Shown: positions 24,401-36,750, counted from the stretch's first letter. The stretch is DNA of 64,000 nt from Tubulanus polymorphus (GCF_964204645.1 NC_134028.1:24774153-24838152), one strand, 5' to 3'. Notes: a model not told the origin generated them from the letters alone. Numbers and translations are program-made.

Positions 24401-26689
24401 GTTAAACTGTGCATTTGGATAAGTATTTACTTTCTTTATTGATTTATAAACGGTTTTATCCGCTTGTGTCGTGTACGTGATCGCATCTTTGTTGCCCAAA
24501 CTGTCCGTGACACTAGTTAAAAGTTTTACTTCATTCTTATTCAAAGATACGTAAACGCCAGCGTCCACAAATCCGACAATATCCGTTAACCCATCCCCAT
24601 TCACATCGACTAGCATTCTCGGATTTGCTGATACTCGCCAACCACCAGTAGAAGCACCAAACTGCCTCACCCAACGTGAAGGAGTTCCGAAAGAGCTACC
24701 TGTATTCAAGGATATGTATGCGCCGGCGTTTGCGAATCCTACGACATCTGGGAGTCCATCACCGTTCATATCACTCAGATATCGGGGATGAGACTCGACC
24801 CTCCAACCACCTGCTGTAAAACCGTAATCTTTGATCCATAATTTTGCGGTAAGAAATGATTTACCAGTTCCGATGGATACATAAACTCCAAAATTAGCAA
24901 AACCAACTATGTCGGCGAGACCATCTCCATTTATATCTGTTACATGTCTCGGATCTGATTTGACTCTCCAGCCGCCTGCGGTGTAACCAAATTGCCTCAG
25001 CCACACTGATCCAGAAGCGAAGCTACGTCCAGTATTCAGTCCTACGTATACACCGGCATTAGCAAAACCAACAATGTCTGGAAGTCCATCTCCGTTCACA
25101 TCTTCGACGAATCTCGGGTGTCTTTCAACTCTCCATCCCCCTCCAGAGTATGAGAAATGAGCGTTCAACCACAGAGCCGGGGTTTTAAATGAACTACCCG
25201 TATTCAAAGACACGTAAACCCCACCCGAAGCAAAGCCCACCACATCAATTAATCCGTCACCATTAACATCTTTCATGAATCGGGGATGCATATTGATTCT
25301 CCAATCTTGGCTATAACCGAAATCGGCCACCCATATGTTTGGGGGAGCAAAGCTTTCTCCAGCCGTATTAAGGGCTACGTAAACCCCGGCATTCGCAAAA
25401 CCTACAATATCGGGAAGGTTATCACCATTTACATCTACTACGAATCTCAGGTGAGATGCCACTGCCCATCCCCCTACACTTCGGCCGAATGAACGAACCC
25501 AGTATTTTCCAGGGCTAAATTTGTTGTTGCCCGTGTTTAGGGCTACATAAACACCAGCGTTTGCGAAAACGACGATATCAGCCAGACCATCCCCGTTCAC
25601 GTCTACGACATGTCGAGGATGATTACCAGTTGACCAGCCTCCACTCGAAGCACCAAACGCATTTATCCAATAGCCCGGTGTTACGGTTTGTTTTACATCA
25701 TTTAACCCCTTATATGACATGTCTACTGGTTTTAAGCAATTTCCGCTTCCACTACAAACCTTAACCTTATTCAAAACGCTCATTTTACTCTCGCCAGACG
25801 AACTGTATGTAATGTATATTTTTCGATGCAAATTTCCACCGACTAATGTCTCAATCGTCTTCAATCTCATGCTAATCTTACTCAGAATGTGTCCGTTGAA
25901 ATATTCACTTCTCACATCTGGCCGATTTTCGTATCCGAATCGCACCTCCATTCCACCCGAACTGATCTTTGATAAATACGGGTAATCTTTGCCGGTCAAG
26001 TAAGTGAAGTGGATTGAAGCGTCGTTGTAGGCGCTCATTGATGTAACCAGCCATTCGTATGTTCCAGGTTGTGAAACGCCTTTCATCGAGGAATCGCCAG
26101 TTTTGCCGTAATACGTCTCGCGGTCAGTCGTCTCCACCTTGAAGTAATCGGGTCCAGAAGCTTTCGTTCCGTATGATGTGATTCTACGTAAACTGTCAAC
26201 TTCTGTATAATAGGTGGCGCCATTTGACCCATACGACCCGGATGCGCTAACCAAACGAGCGCCATCTAGACAAAACCGATCAGAGGAAGTATACGACAAT
26301 CCTAACACGCGGCCATCTTGGGCAACAGTTTGGCGGCATCTGAAGACGAGAAAACACATCTTTATGATTATAAAATTCTTTGAAATACTTTCAAATCATT
26401 CATAAGACCTCGACACATTTCCTCACCTAACTATTGAGCCGGGAACATCGATGTTCCAGCCCAAACCGACAGCGCCATTTCCGCGACTACTGTGGTATGA
26501 AAGAACTAGTTCCGGCATCAGACCATAGCCGAACCCATCCGGCAGCGGTATGGGTATTTTGTAAGCCACATTACCTTGTTGGACGTTTAGTTGTGTAGGA
26601 ACATTGCCTACGACCTCTGCAGCGTCACCCGTCGATGGTAAGCTGGTGACGAGGAGGCCAAAAAATGTGTAAAACACACTTCGCAACAT
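21407..26689 (-). CDS. Secreted SpvB/propeller/RHS-repeat protein, C-terminally truncated paralogue (gene 1)
   Basis: Two coding exons, 26689-26427 and 26339-21407, joined across an 87-nt GT-AG intron (1731 codons plus stop). Order: signal peptide (about residues 1-23), SpvB-type N-terminal domain (GLGWNI, CRQTVAQDG, DRFCLDG), seven repeats of about 53 residues each with a DxNGDxL calcium-type loop (about 310-680), a TcB-like linker, many RHS/YD repeats, and an RHS core ending DPEVGRFLSPDP ... NNPLRYNDPSGF. This is the plan of bacterial Tc-B/SpvB/RHS shells, which enclose a C-terminal cargo. Here only four residues (VEGT) follow the core: a 189-bp in-frame deletion and a 1-nt loss relative to gene 2 create an early stop. 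About 95% of residues match gene 2 over 1727 positions, with no gap. The core reads YSCAKNN where gene 2 has YSYAKNN. Function in an animal is unknown; it may be decaying, or kept as an empty shell or lectin. Confidence 0.88.
26340..26426 (-). other. 87-nt spliceosomal intron in SpvB/RHS gene 1
   Basis: The donor AG|GTGAGG (26426) and acceptor cgtcttcag|A (26340) split an Arg codon after ...GSIV. Translation across the junction restores the SpvB-family continuity GLGWNIDVPGSIVRCRQTVA. Gene 2 has an intron of identical length and position. Confidence 0.9.
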
Positions 26690-28929
26690 CTCACCTACAA
26701 TGAAAATTAACAGAGCTGAATATTTGTTGACACTGATTTAGAACAGTTCACTTTATAAAGATATATAAATACGTATTAATATTCGCTCTCTATTTATCTA
26801 TCGATAATTTAGTGGTGCAGCCCATTTAATTCCTGGGCCCTGTTTCACAAAAAGGTTTATCTCTTAAATCGATTTAATTAATTCAGTTTATCTTAAATCG
26901 ATTTAGGCCTTAATCCTTTTTGTGAAACTGGGCCCAGCTGGTCTGATATAGTTATCATATTTACAAATATTTCTTCTTCGATCCAATATATATTGGAACT
27001 AAGCATAGATATAAGCATTTAGATAACATACAACTAAGTCTCGATAACAATAGATTACTTATTTCTCAAGTGTCTATCGGATAATTCTTCAAGATATAAA
27101 AGTTGTCCAATATCCCGGACACGGGAGTTAAAAATATGTGCCCGATTGGAAACTAGATAAGTTACAATGTACGTGAAAAACATTAGCCTCAGCACAAAAG
27201 CTACCGATGCGACTTGTACGACATACATTTTTCGTAGTAATTGCATTGTACGACATACATTTTTCGTAGTAATTGCATCATTTCGAGTGCATTTTTTTAA
27301 AACAATTCTCTTCCCCGAGCGGTCCCTACATGCTGCTTTCAGCCACCGCGCTTTAAGCCAATGTTTGCCTTACTTTCTAGCGTTTACATATTGAATAGAT
27401 ATATTAGATTTCAACAGCATCTTCTACGCCTCAGAAAAGATGTGACCGTGGAATTTCCTTTACAACTAAAAATCTTTAAAGATTTTGGATATTTGGAAAA
27501 GGTGAAATTTTCCTCCACAGCTACTAACTATAGTTACTGATATACACTCTGTAAACGCAATGCTGCGTGCAACGAAAATAAACAGGAAAATGACGACGGT
27601 TCATAAACTCTAGAAATTAATTCTAACCAGACATAAATTCCATACAATGAACTTAGAAATCGGAATATTTCTCAAACCAAAACTAACATCGTATCAAAAC
27701 CTTATTGTTAACGATGTGTTTTAATCTTGGTGTAATGAGTGTGTTTTTTCGGAAAATCGAATAATCATGTTTCAGTCCTACCATTTTTCCTAGTCGGTAA
27801 ATTGATGGATTGATGAAGTCCAGTTGTTGAAAATATACATATGATATAGGTGATGTATATAATTTGTTCATAACATACCTTGCACCAATGCCATTAAATT
27901 GTGGAATGGGACTTTGTCTGCGCGCACTTAAGCGTCATAATTGAAATCCAAGACTCCTTTCAGCGAAAAATAATATTGGAAGACTAGACAAACAATCGTT
28001 GAATGCACTCGTAGATAGAGAATAAACTTTTAGATATTTTCGCAATGAAATTGAAAAACTACTAAAACTACATTCGTGTATAGATTTAGGATAGAAACAA
28101 AACATGTAAAACTATTTTTTGAACACAAGACAAATGATCAACGAACGCACACAAAATAGACTAAAATATATTTTTTGATTGAAATTGATGAAGACTAAAC
28201 AAATCATTCGTGTATAGATTTTAAGACACGTGGAGCACTCGTAATTGATTCACTCTGCCAATCATTTCTAACTCGTATTAGAGGATTACTCATGAATGAT
28301 TATTACCAAAGAAAAAAACGAAAATACAACCCATTTCTTCCTTTCATATTTTGAATTTATTAACGGTTTGAAATGAAATCTCTTAATTTTGACAAAAAAG
28401 GAAACATATAAATGAATACATATTAGACCGATGCATTTCCAAATAACGATGAAAACTGATCATATGGAAAATACTATAAATGAACTACTTTACTGCACGG
28501 GTTGACAAGAAGAAAAGTGATAAAGCTATTTTTCTAAATACAGTTTCGTGACATTTAATCACTTATACAATTATAAGTTCGTACTATCTAAAACAAGCAG
28601 TGACTGCGGTGTAGCAAAATATAGCTCGACAGTAGACCGAATACCAAGGGAACATTGAGACATACGTTCACGGACATGTACTAGGAATCCATTTGAAAAA
28701 AAGTATTTACACGCTGAAAATTGCTACTGATCAATTCACAGGATCCCGTTCTATAGATTTGAGTATAGTTTTTAGAAATCGAAAGTTATCAATTCCAAAC
28801 CTCAACCGAGGACCCGGGTCCAGTACACTTCCCCCTACTGGAAAAATCAAATGAAATTATTTATCTCGACGATTTTCTATAAAATATCGGTAAACTGGGA
28901 AACTTGATTAATGCCGATTGTGAAAGATT
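26690..28929. other. 5' leader intron and upstream region of SpvB/RHS gene 1
   Basis: Just before the ATG is an acceptor (tttcattgtag|GTGAG at 26695). A matching donor, GCAAG|GTATGTTATG, lies at 27878. Both sites are conserved in gene 2 (34986 and 35858), so a non-coding first exon ending at 27879 is likely. Similarity to gene 2's upstream region continues to about 28275 ('tttcagcgaaaaataat', 'atttctaactcgtat'). The remainder up to 28929 is gene 2's 3' flank. No other gene is seen. Confidence 0.6.
26835..26935. mobile_element. MITE with GGGCCC ends inside the gene 1 leader intron
   Basis: A 101-bp palindromic element begins GGGCCCTGTTTCACAAAAAG and ends CTTTTTGTGAAACTGGGCCC, with 'aaatcgattta' repeated inside. 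The gene 2 copy of this region (near 35145) reads 'ttcctggtccgataaag' without the element, so it inserted after the duplication. Related single ends occur at about 7893 and 17397, and a diverged copy at about 54430-54500. Confidence 0.75.
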
Positions 28930-31900
28930 CTATTGGACACGTTTCGAGCGCTTCTGGTCAACGATCAGAGCGGCTGATGCCGGACCGTCTAAAAGAGCAG
29001 TATACGTCATCGCAGCCGCTGGTAACATACCTGGAACATTGAATACATCGCGGGCAAACGGTAACGACACCTGGTCTAATCTAACCTGGAAAACATCGTG
29101 CATGCCGGCTACAGCGTTTATACCCGGAACACGATTGGCAACAACACTTAATCTTCCACCCTCATTAAACCAACCTGACGGATCGAGAGTTTCCTCTGCC
29201 GTTCCGAAATTATTTGCACCCTTAACAGGCATGTCCCAAGGTTCTTTCGTAACTGCTTTACCACCCGGCTTCCAAGTGACGTCGTACTTGACAATCTTAT
29301 TATACGCGTATCTCATCGACGACGTGACCAAACCGAGAACCAGGCCATCTTTAAACCGACCACCCGTTAATTCGCTAGCCGCCCCGGCCCCGACCCCTTG
29401 GGCTGCGACGCGTTCTAGATTCCAAGAATTTCCAAAATAGCCCCCGACACCTCCAGTTATAGCACCACCAAGGGCACCCTGCAGGCCTCCTTTTACTGAC
29501 CCAGTTGCTATAGTACCCCCGACAAATCCAGCCGTCGCACCAGCTATCGCACCAGTTGCAACAGCAGCCGATGCACCAGTTAAACCGGCCGAAACGGCGA
29601 GACCGGCTGCCCAAGGAGTAGCTGCCCCAAACGTTACTGCAGAGGCCACCACGGCAATGATTACTCTTGGTGTGAAGACCTTCTTGAAGAATCTGCCAAT
29701 TTTCTTGAAGAAAAATCCCGATGGATCGTTGTATCGTAGAGGGTTATTTTTAGCGTACGAGTAACGGTTAAAACTCTGCGTATCGTACGGATCCTGTACG
29801 TGTGGATCAGGACTCAAGAATCGCCCGACCTCCGGGTCGTAGACACGACCGTTCATATGGATTAATTGCAGCTCATCGATTCGTTCCTGTCCAGTAAAAT
29901 CTCGTTTAATACCAGAGAACGAAGCGGCTGAATAGGAAACAGAAGAACGCTCGAAAGCCCAATCTTTGAAGGGTTGAGGTTTTCCAAACACGTTATAACG
30001 TTTTCTCAATAGTACCTGCCCGCTCTCACCAGTAATCGTATCAACTGATCCAACATGGTCGAGATGAACGTATCTCATATTTGTGTTGGAATTTATAACC
30101 GTCTCGATTCCCACTAGTTTATTATTGGCATAGACAAAATACTTGTGTTCATCGCCCTGGTCGTTTTCAGTAACTTCGTACACCTTTCCGAGGTAGTATG
30201 TCTTCTTTTCATTTTCGGTATGGTGGTCAAATGTACTTTTAACGTATCGACTACGATCCGGATCGTATTTGAAATTGACGACCTGGCTACTCGTTTCAAA
30301 CTTTTCTGGCATGTTGAAAGAAGTCCATCCAACTGTCTGCATATTCTTGCGTATTACGTTCCCATTGTCGTCGTAAGCGTAAGAATTATGCCCAGCTTGG
30401 ACGAGAGCCCTGGGCTTCTGCGAATGGTACACGTGATGTGGGCCGCCCATTCCGCTGAATCTACGAATATTACCGATTGCATCGTACTGCCAATCTTCGG
30501 TGAATGCGCGCTGATCAGCAGGATTCTGACTTCTCATAGTAGCTCTTACCACTCTATCGAGATTGTCGTATTCGAATGTTTCGATGGTTTTTCTCTCGCT
30601 GATGAGATCCTTCCTGCTCAGCATATTACCGTCTGTATTATAACCATACTGCCAGTGACGTAAGGTCCGCTTCGATTTGTCCGTACTACGTATATGGGTC
30701 ACGTGATTCATCAAGTCGTATTGATACTCGGTTAGTATCCCATTCCCAGAGGTTTCCTTCGTTACCTGGCCAAACTGATCGTAGTTCAAACCAGTCCAGT
30801 AGTTATCAGTAAGAGGACCACTACAAGCCGACTTGCGCACGGCAATCAAATATCCAGTTGGCGAATAGCAGTAATGCACAGTCTTTCCACCAGGGTACGT
30901 TTGTTGTGTAATTTGGCTCTGCCTGTTATACGATGTTTTCACTTCCAATACCTTACTTCCAATTGTTGTATTGACGATAAATTCTCTGCCAACTGAATCA
31001 TAATTATACTCCCTCGTGAAACCACCAGGCGCGGTTACCTTTGCCACCTTGCCCTTACCACGAGGCTTTGTATCATAAAACCAAAGCGTATCACCTTCTG
31101 GTTCATTCCTTTTGACGATCCTTCCGAGTTCATCAAAGTATTCTAGTTTCTCTTGCCCTTTAGCGTCGGTTTGTCGAACCAGTTCACCAAACGCATTGTA
31201 TCCATATTTCCATGTTCCCATATCAGGGTCAGTCATTTGTATTTTATTTCCAACCTTGTCATAAATGAATTCGTCAGCATTACCCGCAGGATCTGTTATC
31301 TTTTTTAAATTGCCCACAGCATCGTACTGATAATTAAGTTCACCGCCATTAGCATCAATAACCTTAATCATTCTATCCATTACATCTCGCTGAGTAGTTG
31401 TTTTATGTCCTTTTCCATCGAACGATTCCGTTATCAATCCTTTAAACACTTTTCTCGTCACGTGTCTCAAATTGCTGTCCATCGGCCGATCGACCTTCAC
31501 TTCGCGACCAATGACGTCATAAGTGTACTGCACCCAGGATGGCCTACAAGTTGATTTATAAGGCAACGACTGTTTTGCTACATGTCCCAGTCCGCTATAG
31601 GTGATATCTTCATAAACATCTTTACCGTTAAAATCTTTCGTGTGAATTCGAATCACTCGATCGAGTTTGTCGTAGATTCTTCTTCCAGATGGTTTTCCAG
31701 GTTCAGATGTGGAAACCTTGTAACCAGCATGCGGTATGGTATTATCCCACTGATAGGACCAATTGATTTGCGACCCATCTGGCCTCCTCTCTGAAAGCTT
31801 CCTTCCGAAATCGTCGTAGGTCCAACTCGTTTTTAAACCATTAGCACCGACCATAGCGATTGTGTTGCCTAATCTATCGTACTGATACGTTTCCGTGTGA

Positions 31901-34900
31901 CCGAGGCTATTTGTAGTGCTCACTTTACGGACACCATTTGAATCATAGGCTGTCGTGACTGAACGAATCTGTTTCGCTTGATTACCGTGAGTGAATTTCG
32001 GAGTACGAGTTTGCTTTATCATGTTACCGAACTTATCGTAAATATTGTTGGTTACTAATGCCAGATTATCATCAGGTTCAATGACCATTGATGCGATGGT
32101 TCTCTTAGTGACGTCATACGACCGCATCGTTTGTCGTACGGCTTTCTTGCCGTGTTGATCTGTATGCGTAACCTTCAGACAAAGAACCTGCCCGATAAAC
32201 CACTTCTGCTTATTATTCAAAAACGATCTATTAGTTTCCTGTTTGAACGTGACTCCGCCTCCACTAATCGTTCTCGTGATGTCTCGTGCATTTCCGTATT
32301 CATCGATGTTCTTAAACTCTTCCGTTTCCACTTTTATCGGGGTTCCATCGATTTCATTGACCTTCTGTATGATCTTATCAAGAACGATCTGAATGTTGTT
32401 GGCTCCGGCCTGTGGATTTTGACGATGGCTGAATGTTTGACTTTTTTCCGACACGACTTTACCATTTACGTTAATAGTGCTCTTCGCCACCGTTCGAGTT
32501 AACGGGTAAATAAGGTTGTAAACATCTCTTCGAACTTCGTTACTTTGAGGCAATTTCGCCTCTACCCACTCGTAGCCCAAGATACCACGACCTTTCATGT
32601 TAATGAAGAGTGGTCCATAAGTAAAATCAGTAACATTTTGTCCGCCAATACCATTATCATTATCGATGCGCTTCACCAGTTGTTGGGCGTTGTTAAACTG
32701 TGCATTTGGATAAGTATTTACTTTCTTTGTAGATTTATAGACGGTTTTATCCGCTTGTGTCGTGTACGTGATCGTATCTTTGTTGCCTAAACTGTCCGTG
32801 ACACCGGTTAAAACTTTTACTTCATTCTTATTCAAAGATATGTAAACGCCAGAGTTCGCAAATCCGACAATATCCGTTAACCCATCCCCATTCACATCGA
32901 CTAGCATTCTCGGATGTGCTGATACTCGCCAACCACCAGTAGAAGCACCATACTGACTCACCCAATAGGAAGGCGTTCCGAAAGAGCTACCTGTATTCAA
33001 GGATATGTATGCGCCAGCGTTTGCGAATCCTACGACATCTGGGAGTCCATCACCGTTCATATCACTCAGATATCGGGGATGAGACTCGACCCTCCAACCA
33101 CCTGCTGAATAACCGTAATCTTTGACCCATAATTTTGCGGTAAGAAATGATTTACCAGTTCCGATAGATACATAAACTCCAGCATTAGCAAAACCAACTA
33201 TGTCGGCGAGACCATCTCCATTTATATCAGTTACATATCTCGGATGAGATCGGACTCCCCAGCCGCCTGCAGTGTAACCAAATTGCCTCAGCCACAGCGA
33301 TCCAGAAGCGAAGCTACGTCCAGTATTCAGTCCTACGTATACACCGGCATTAGCAAAACCAACAATGTCTGGAAGTCCATCTCCGTTCACATCTTCGACG
33401 AATCTAGGGTGTCTTTCAACTCTCCATCCCCCTCCAGAGTATGAGAACTGGCCGTTCAACCACAGAGCCGGGGTTTTAAATGAACTACCCGTATTCAAAG
33501 ACACGTAAACCCCACCCGAACCAAAGCCCACCACATCAATTAATCCGTCACCATTAACATCTTTCATGAATCGGGGATGCATATTGATTCTCCAACCTTG
33601 GCTATAACCGAAATCGGCCACCCATAATTTTGGGGAAGCAAAGCTTTCTCCAGCCGTATTAAGGGCTACGTAAACCCCGGCATTCGCAAAACCTACAATA
33701 TCGGGAAGGTTATCACCATTTACATCTACTACGAATCTCGGGTGAGATGCTACCCTCCATCCCCCTGCACTTTGGCCGAATGAACGAACCCAGTATTTTC
33801 CAGGGCTAAATTTGTTGTTGCCCGTGTTTAGGGCTACATAAACACCAGCGTTTGCGAAACCGACTATATCAGCCAGACCATCCCCGTTCACGTCTACGAC
33901 ATGTCGAGGATGATTACCAGTTGACCAGCCTCCACTCGAAGCACCAAACGCATTTATCCAATAGCCCGGTGTCGTGGTTTGTTTTACATCATTTAACCCT
34001 TTATATGACATTTCTACTGGTTTTAAGCAATTTCCGCTTCCACTACAAACCTTAACCTTATTCAAAACGCTCATTTTACTCTCGCCAGACGAACTGTATG
34101 TAATGTATATTTTTCGGTGTAAATTTCCACCGACTAATGTCTCAATCGTCTTCAATCTCATGCTAATTTTTCTCAGAATGTGTCCGTTGAAATATTCACT
34201 TCTCACATCTGGCCGATTTTCGTATCCGAATCGCACCTCCATTCCACCCGAACTGATCTTTGATAAATACGGGTAATCTTTGCCGGTCAAGTAAGTGAAG
34301 TGGATTGAAGCGTCGTTGTAGGCGCTCATTGATGTAACCAGCCATTCGTATGTTCCAGGTTGTGAAACGCCTTTCATCGAGGAATCGCCAGTTTTGCCGT
34401 AATACGTTTCGCGGTCAGTCGTCTCCACCTTGAAATAATCGGGTCCAGAAGCTTTCGTTCCGTATGATGTGATTCTACGTAAACTGTCAACTTCTGTATA
34501 ATAGGTGGCGCCATTTGACCCATACGACCCGGATGCGCTAACCAAACGAGCGCCATCTAGACAAAACCGATCAGAGGAAGTATACGACACTCCTAACACG
34601 CGGCCATCTTGGGCAACAGTTTGGCGGCATCTGAAGACGAGAAAACACATCTTTATGATTATAAAATTCTCTTAAATACTTTCAAATCATTCATAAGACC
34701 TCGACACTTTTCCTCACCTTACTATTGAGCCGGGAACATCGATGTTCCAGCCCAAACCGACAGCGCCATTTCCGCGACTACTGTCGTACGAAAGAACTAG
34801 TTCCGGCATCAGACCATAGCCGAACCCATCCGGCAGCGGTATGGGTATTTTGTAAGCCGCATTACCTTGTTGGACGTTTAGTTGTGTAGGAACATTGCCT

Positions 34901-34980
34901 ACGACCTCTGCAGCGTCACCCGTCGATGGTAAGCTGGTGACGACGAGGCCAAAAAATGTGTAAAACACACTTCGCAGCAT
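28930..34980 (-). CDS. Secreted SpvB/propeller/RHS-repeat protein with intact C-terminal region (gene 2)
   Basis: Two coding exons, 34980-34718 and 34630-28930, separated by an 87-nt intron (1987 codons plus stop). The start at MLRSVFYTFF is chosen because a splice acceptor lies just before it and the same start is found in gene 1. Domains: signal peptide; SpvB-type domain; seven propeller repeats (FGYSAGGWRV, HPRF, DVNGDGLPDIVGFANAGVYV); linker; RHS/YD repeats; RHS core ending at residue 1727 (GRFLSPDP, YNDPSGF). A 260-residue tail follows: a Lys/Phe-rich hydrophobic segment, a Gly/Ala-rich region (GGTIATGSVKGGLQGALGG, GGRFKDG), then a distinct region with LDPSGWFNEGGRLSVV, VPGINAVAGMHDVFQVRL and FNVPGMLPAAAMTYTAL. 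Such tails are typical of RHS proteins from marine bacteria, where the part after the core is the cargo. I cannot assign an activity. Bacterial origin by ancient transfer is inferred from architecture; the intron and animal neighbours show it is resident. Confidence 0.88.
34631..34717 (-). other. 87-nt spliceosomal intron in SpvB/RHS gene 2
   Basis: Donor AAG|GTGAGG (34717) and acceptor cgtcttcag|A (34631), at the same codon and of the same length as in gene 1. The intron predates the duplication. Confidence 0.9.
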
Positions 34981-36750
34981 TTCACCTAAAATTGAAAATG
35001 AAACCAGCTGAATATTTGTTGACACTGAATTACGTAGATCGCTTCAGTTCATGTAGATATATACATACACATACACAGATATCAACAATTCGTTATCTTT
35101 TATCATGTATCACTTCACGATAATTTAGTAATACATTTCATTTCCTGGTCCGATAAAGATAATATCCCCAGATATCAAGTCTCTGAATGTGTCTATAAGT
35201 GAAATAAACATTGAAAAAATCGAATTCGTGTGTAAGCCTCGAAAACGCTACTATCATAGTAAAGTGTCAAATTGGATAATTCTTGAAGATATCAAAGTGG
35301 TTTAGTATCCGGGATTTATGAGTTTGCACATAGAAATATGTGCACATTGAAAATTGGTTAAGTTTCTATGTATATGAAATACATTAGCCGTAATACAAAA
35401 GCTACCGATGCTACATTTTGCGACATATTTCAATAGAAACATTAATCATAGTAATTAGATGTGTTGTGCCCCTTTCACTGTGGATACAATGTTCAACATC
35501 GCTTTCCACTGGGACGTTAATAGAAAAGCGAAAACATTTCATTAACTCTTAATATAAATTCGAACCCAACCTGCATTCTATAGATAATCGATAATGAATT
35601 ATATACCATAAAGTTGGACATAGGAAAACTTCTCAAACCAAAAATGAACTTCAGTGTAAACAAGTTTATTTTTTATTTTGGTATTCTATATTAGTTTGGT
35701 GTAAGGATTCTGCTTTTTCCGAAACTGATAATACACATTTCAGTCCTAGCGGTTTTCTACTAATGAATATGAAGGATTGATGAAGTCCAACTGTTGAAAA
35801 ATACAATTGACGCAATCTAACTCGATACCGTGTAATGTCGAATTTGTTCATAACATACCTTGCACTGCTCCTAGTCAACCAGTGAAAACTGAAGAATGGT
35901 GTTGTCGCTTTCAGTACTGTTAAGTGTTGTGACAAGAGCGTCACAAGAGCTTGCTCATATCCTAGCAGATTTGGAAAACCCAAAGTATGAATGGACTGAT
36001 ATGACGTCTGCGGGTGTATGGACTTTTGCTCATATCCTAGCAGATTTGGAAAATCCAAAGCATGAATGGATTGATATGACGTCAGCGGGTGTATGGACTT
36101 TCCCCATTTATAAATACCCCGGTATAGTGTCTCAATCGTCTTTTCAACTCGCGCCGGAAAACCCAATTAACTGTTCTATGTATTTTAGGGACTGACGAAA
36201 CTGTTACTCGAAAACAAGTTCTTAATAGAAATAATGTGAACAATAACAAGCCAGAAAAAGTGTCCCGGGATAGCTCTGTGTAATCAACCTATTTATTTTA
36301 TTTGTAGCTTATCAATGAGTGTCATTCATTTGTGGAATTGAACTCAGCCTGCGCGCATTTCTTCGAAAAACGGAAAGACCTTGAGCGTCATGAATTTCCA
36401 GACAAAAAATATTTCAGCGAAAAATAATTTTTGAAGAGAAGACAAACAAGATCAATGAAAGTACAACGAGTAAACCAAAAACATTTTTGATTGAACGGCT
36501 AAACAATGCATTCGTGTATAGATCAAAGATGAAAAATTCATGGAGACATTAAGATACAAACCCACTATTTACAAATTAAAAGAATTCTAAAATCGAGAAT
36601 TTATTTATTGAAACAATCTAAAATATAAGAACACGACGTTTCCATCTCACCCTAGAGATCATCGTCAGGTGTCAGTGTGGTTATCGTACTACATAGAGAC
36701 ATGTTTCTAATTCGCTCTGCTGATTATTTCTAACTCGTATTTGAAATAAT
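34981..36750. other. 5' leader intron and upstream region of SpvB/RHS gene 2
   Basis: The leader-intron acceptor is at 34986 (caattttag|GTGAA) and the donor at 35858 (GCAAG|GTATGTTATG). Alignable sequence with gene 1's upstream region continues intermittently to about 36737. Between them, about 35880-36310 has no match in gene 1 and contains a 75-bp direct duplication. No other gene is seen. Confidence 0.55.
35953..36102. repeat. 75-bp direct duplication upstream of gene 2
   Basis: Two adjacent copies of a 75-bp segment starting 'gctcatatcctagcagattt' and ending 'gtgtatggactt', with a handful of differences. Absent from the corresponding place upstream of gene 1. Confidence 0.85.

Noticed and set aside
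28904..29440. 178-codon plus-strand frame
   Set aside because: It is antisense to the gene 2 C-terminal coding region, with low-complexity composition mirroring that gene. Other antisense frames under both SpvB/RHS genes were dropped for the same reason.
21407..34980. Bacterial contamination as the explanation of the SpvB/RHS genes
   Set aside because: Both copies contain the same spliceosomal intron, decayed third-copy and MITE sequence surrounds them, and M1AP and BMPER-like genes flank them on continuous sequence.
21407..34980. Teneurin, the usual animal YD-repeat protein
   Set aside because: There is no transmembrane segment, EGF repeats or NHL domain, and the N-terminus is SpvB-like with DxNGDG repeats. 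The order fits bacterial Tc-B/SpvB, not teneurin.
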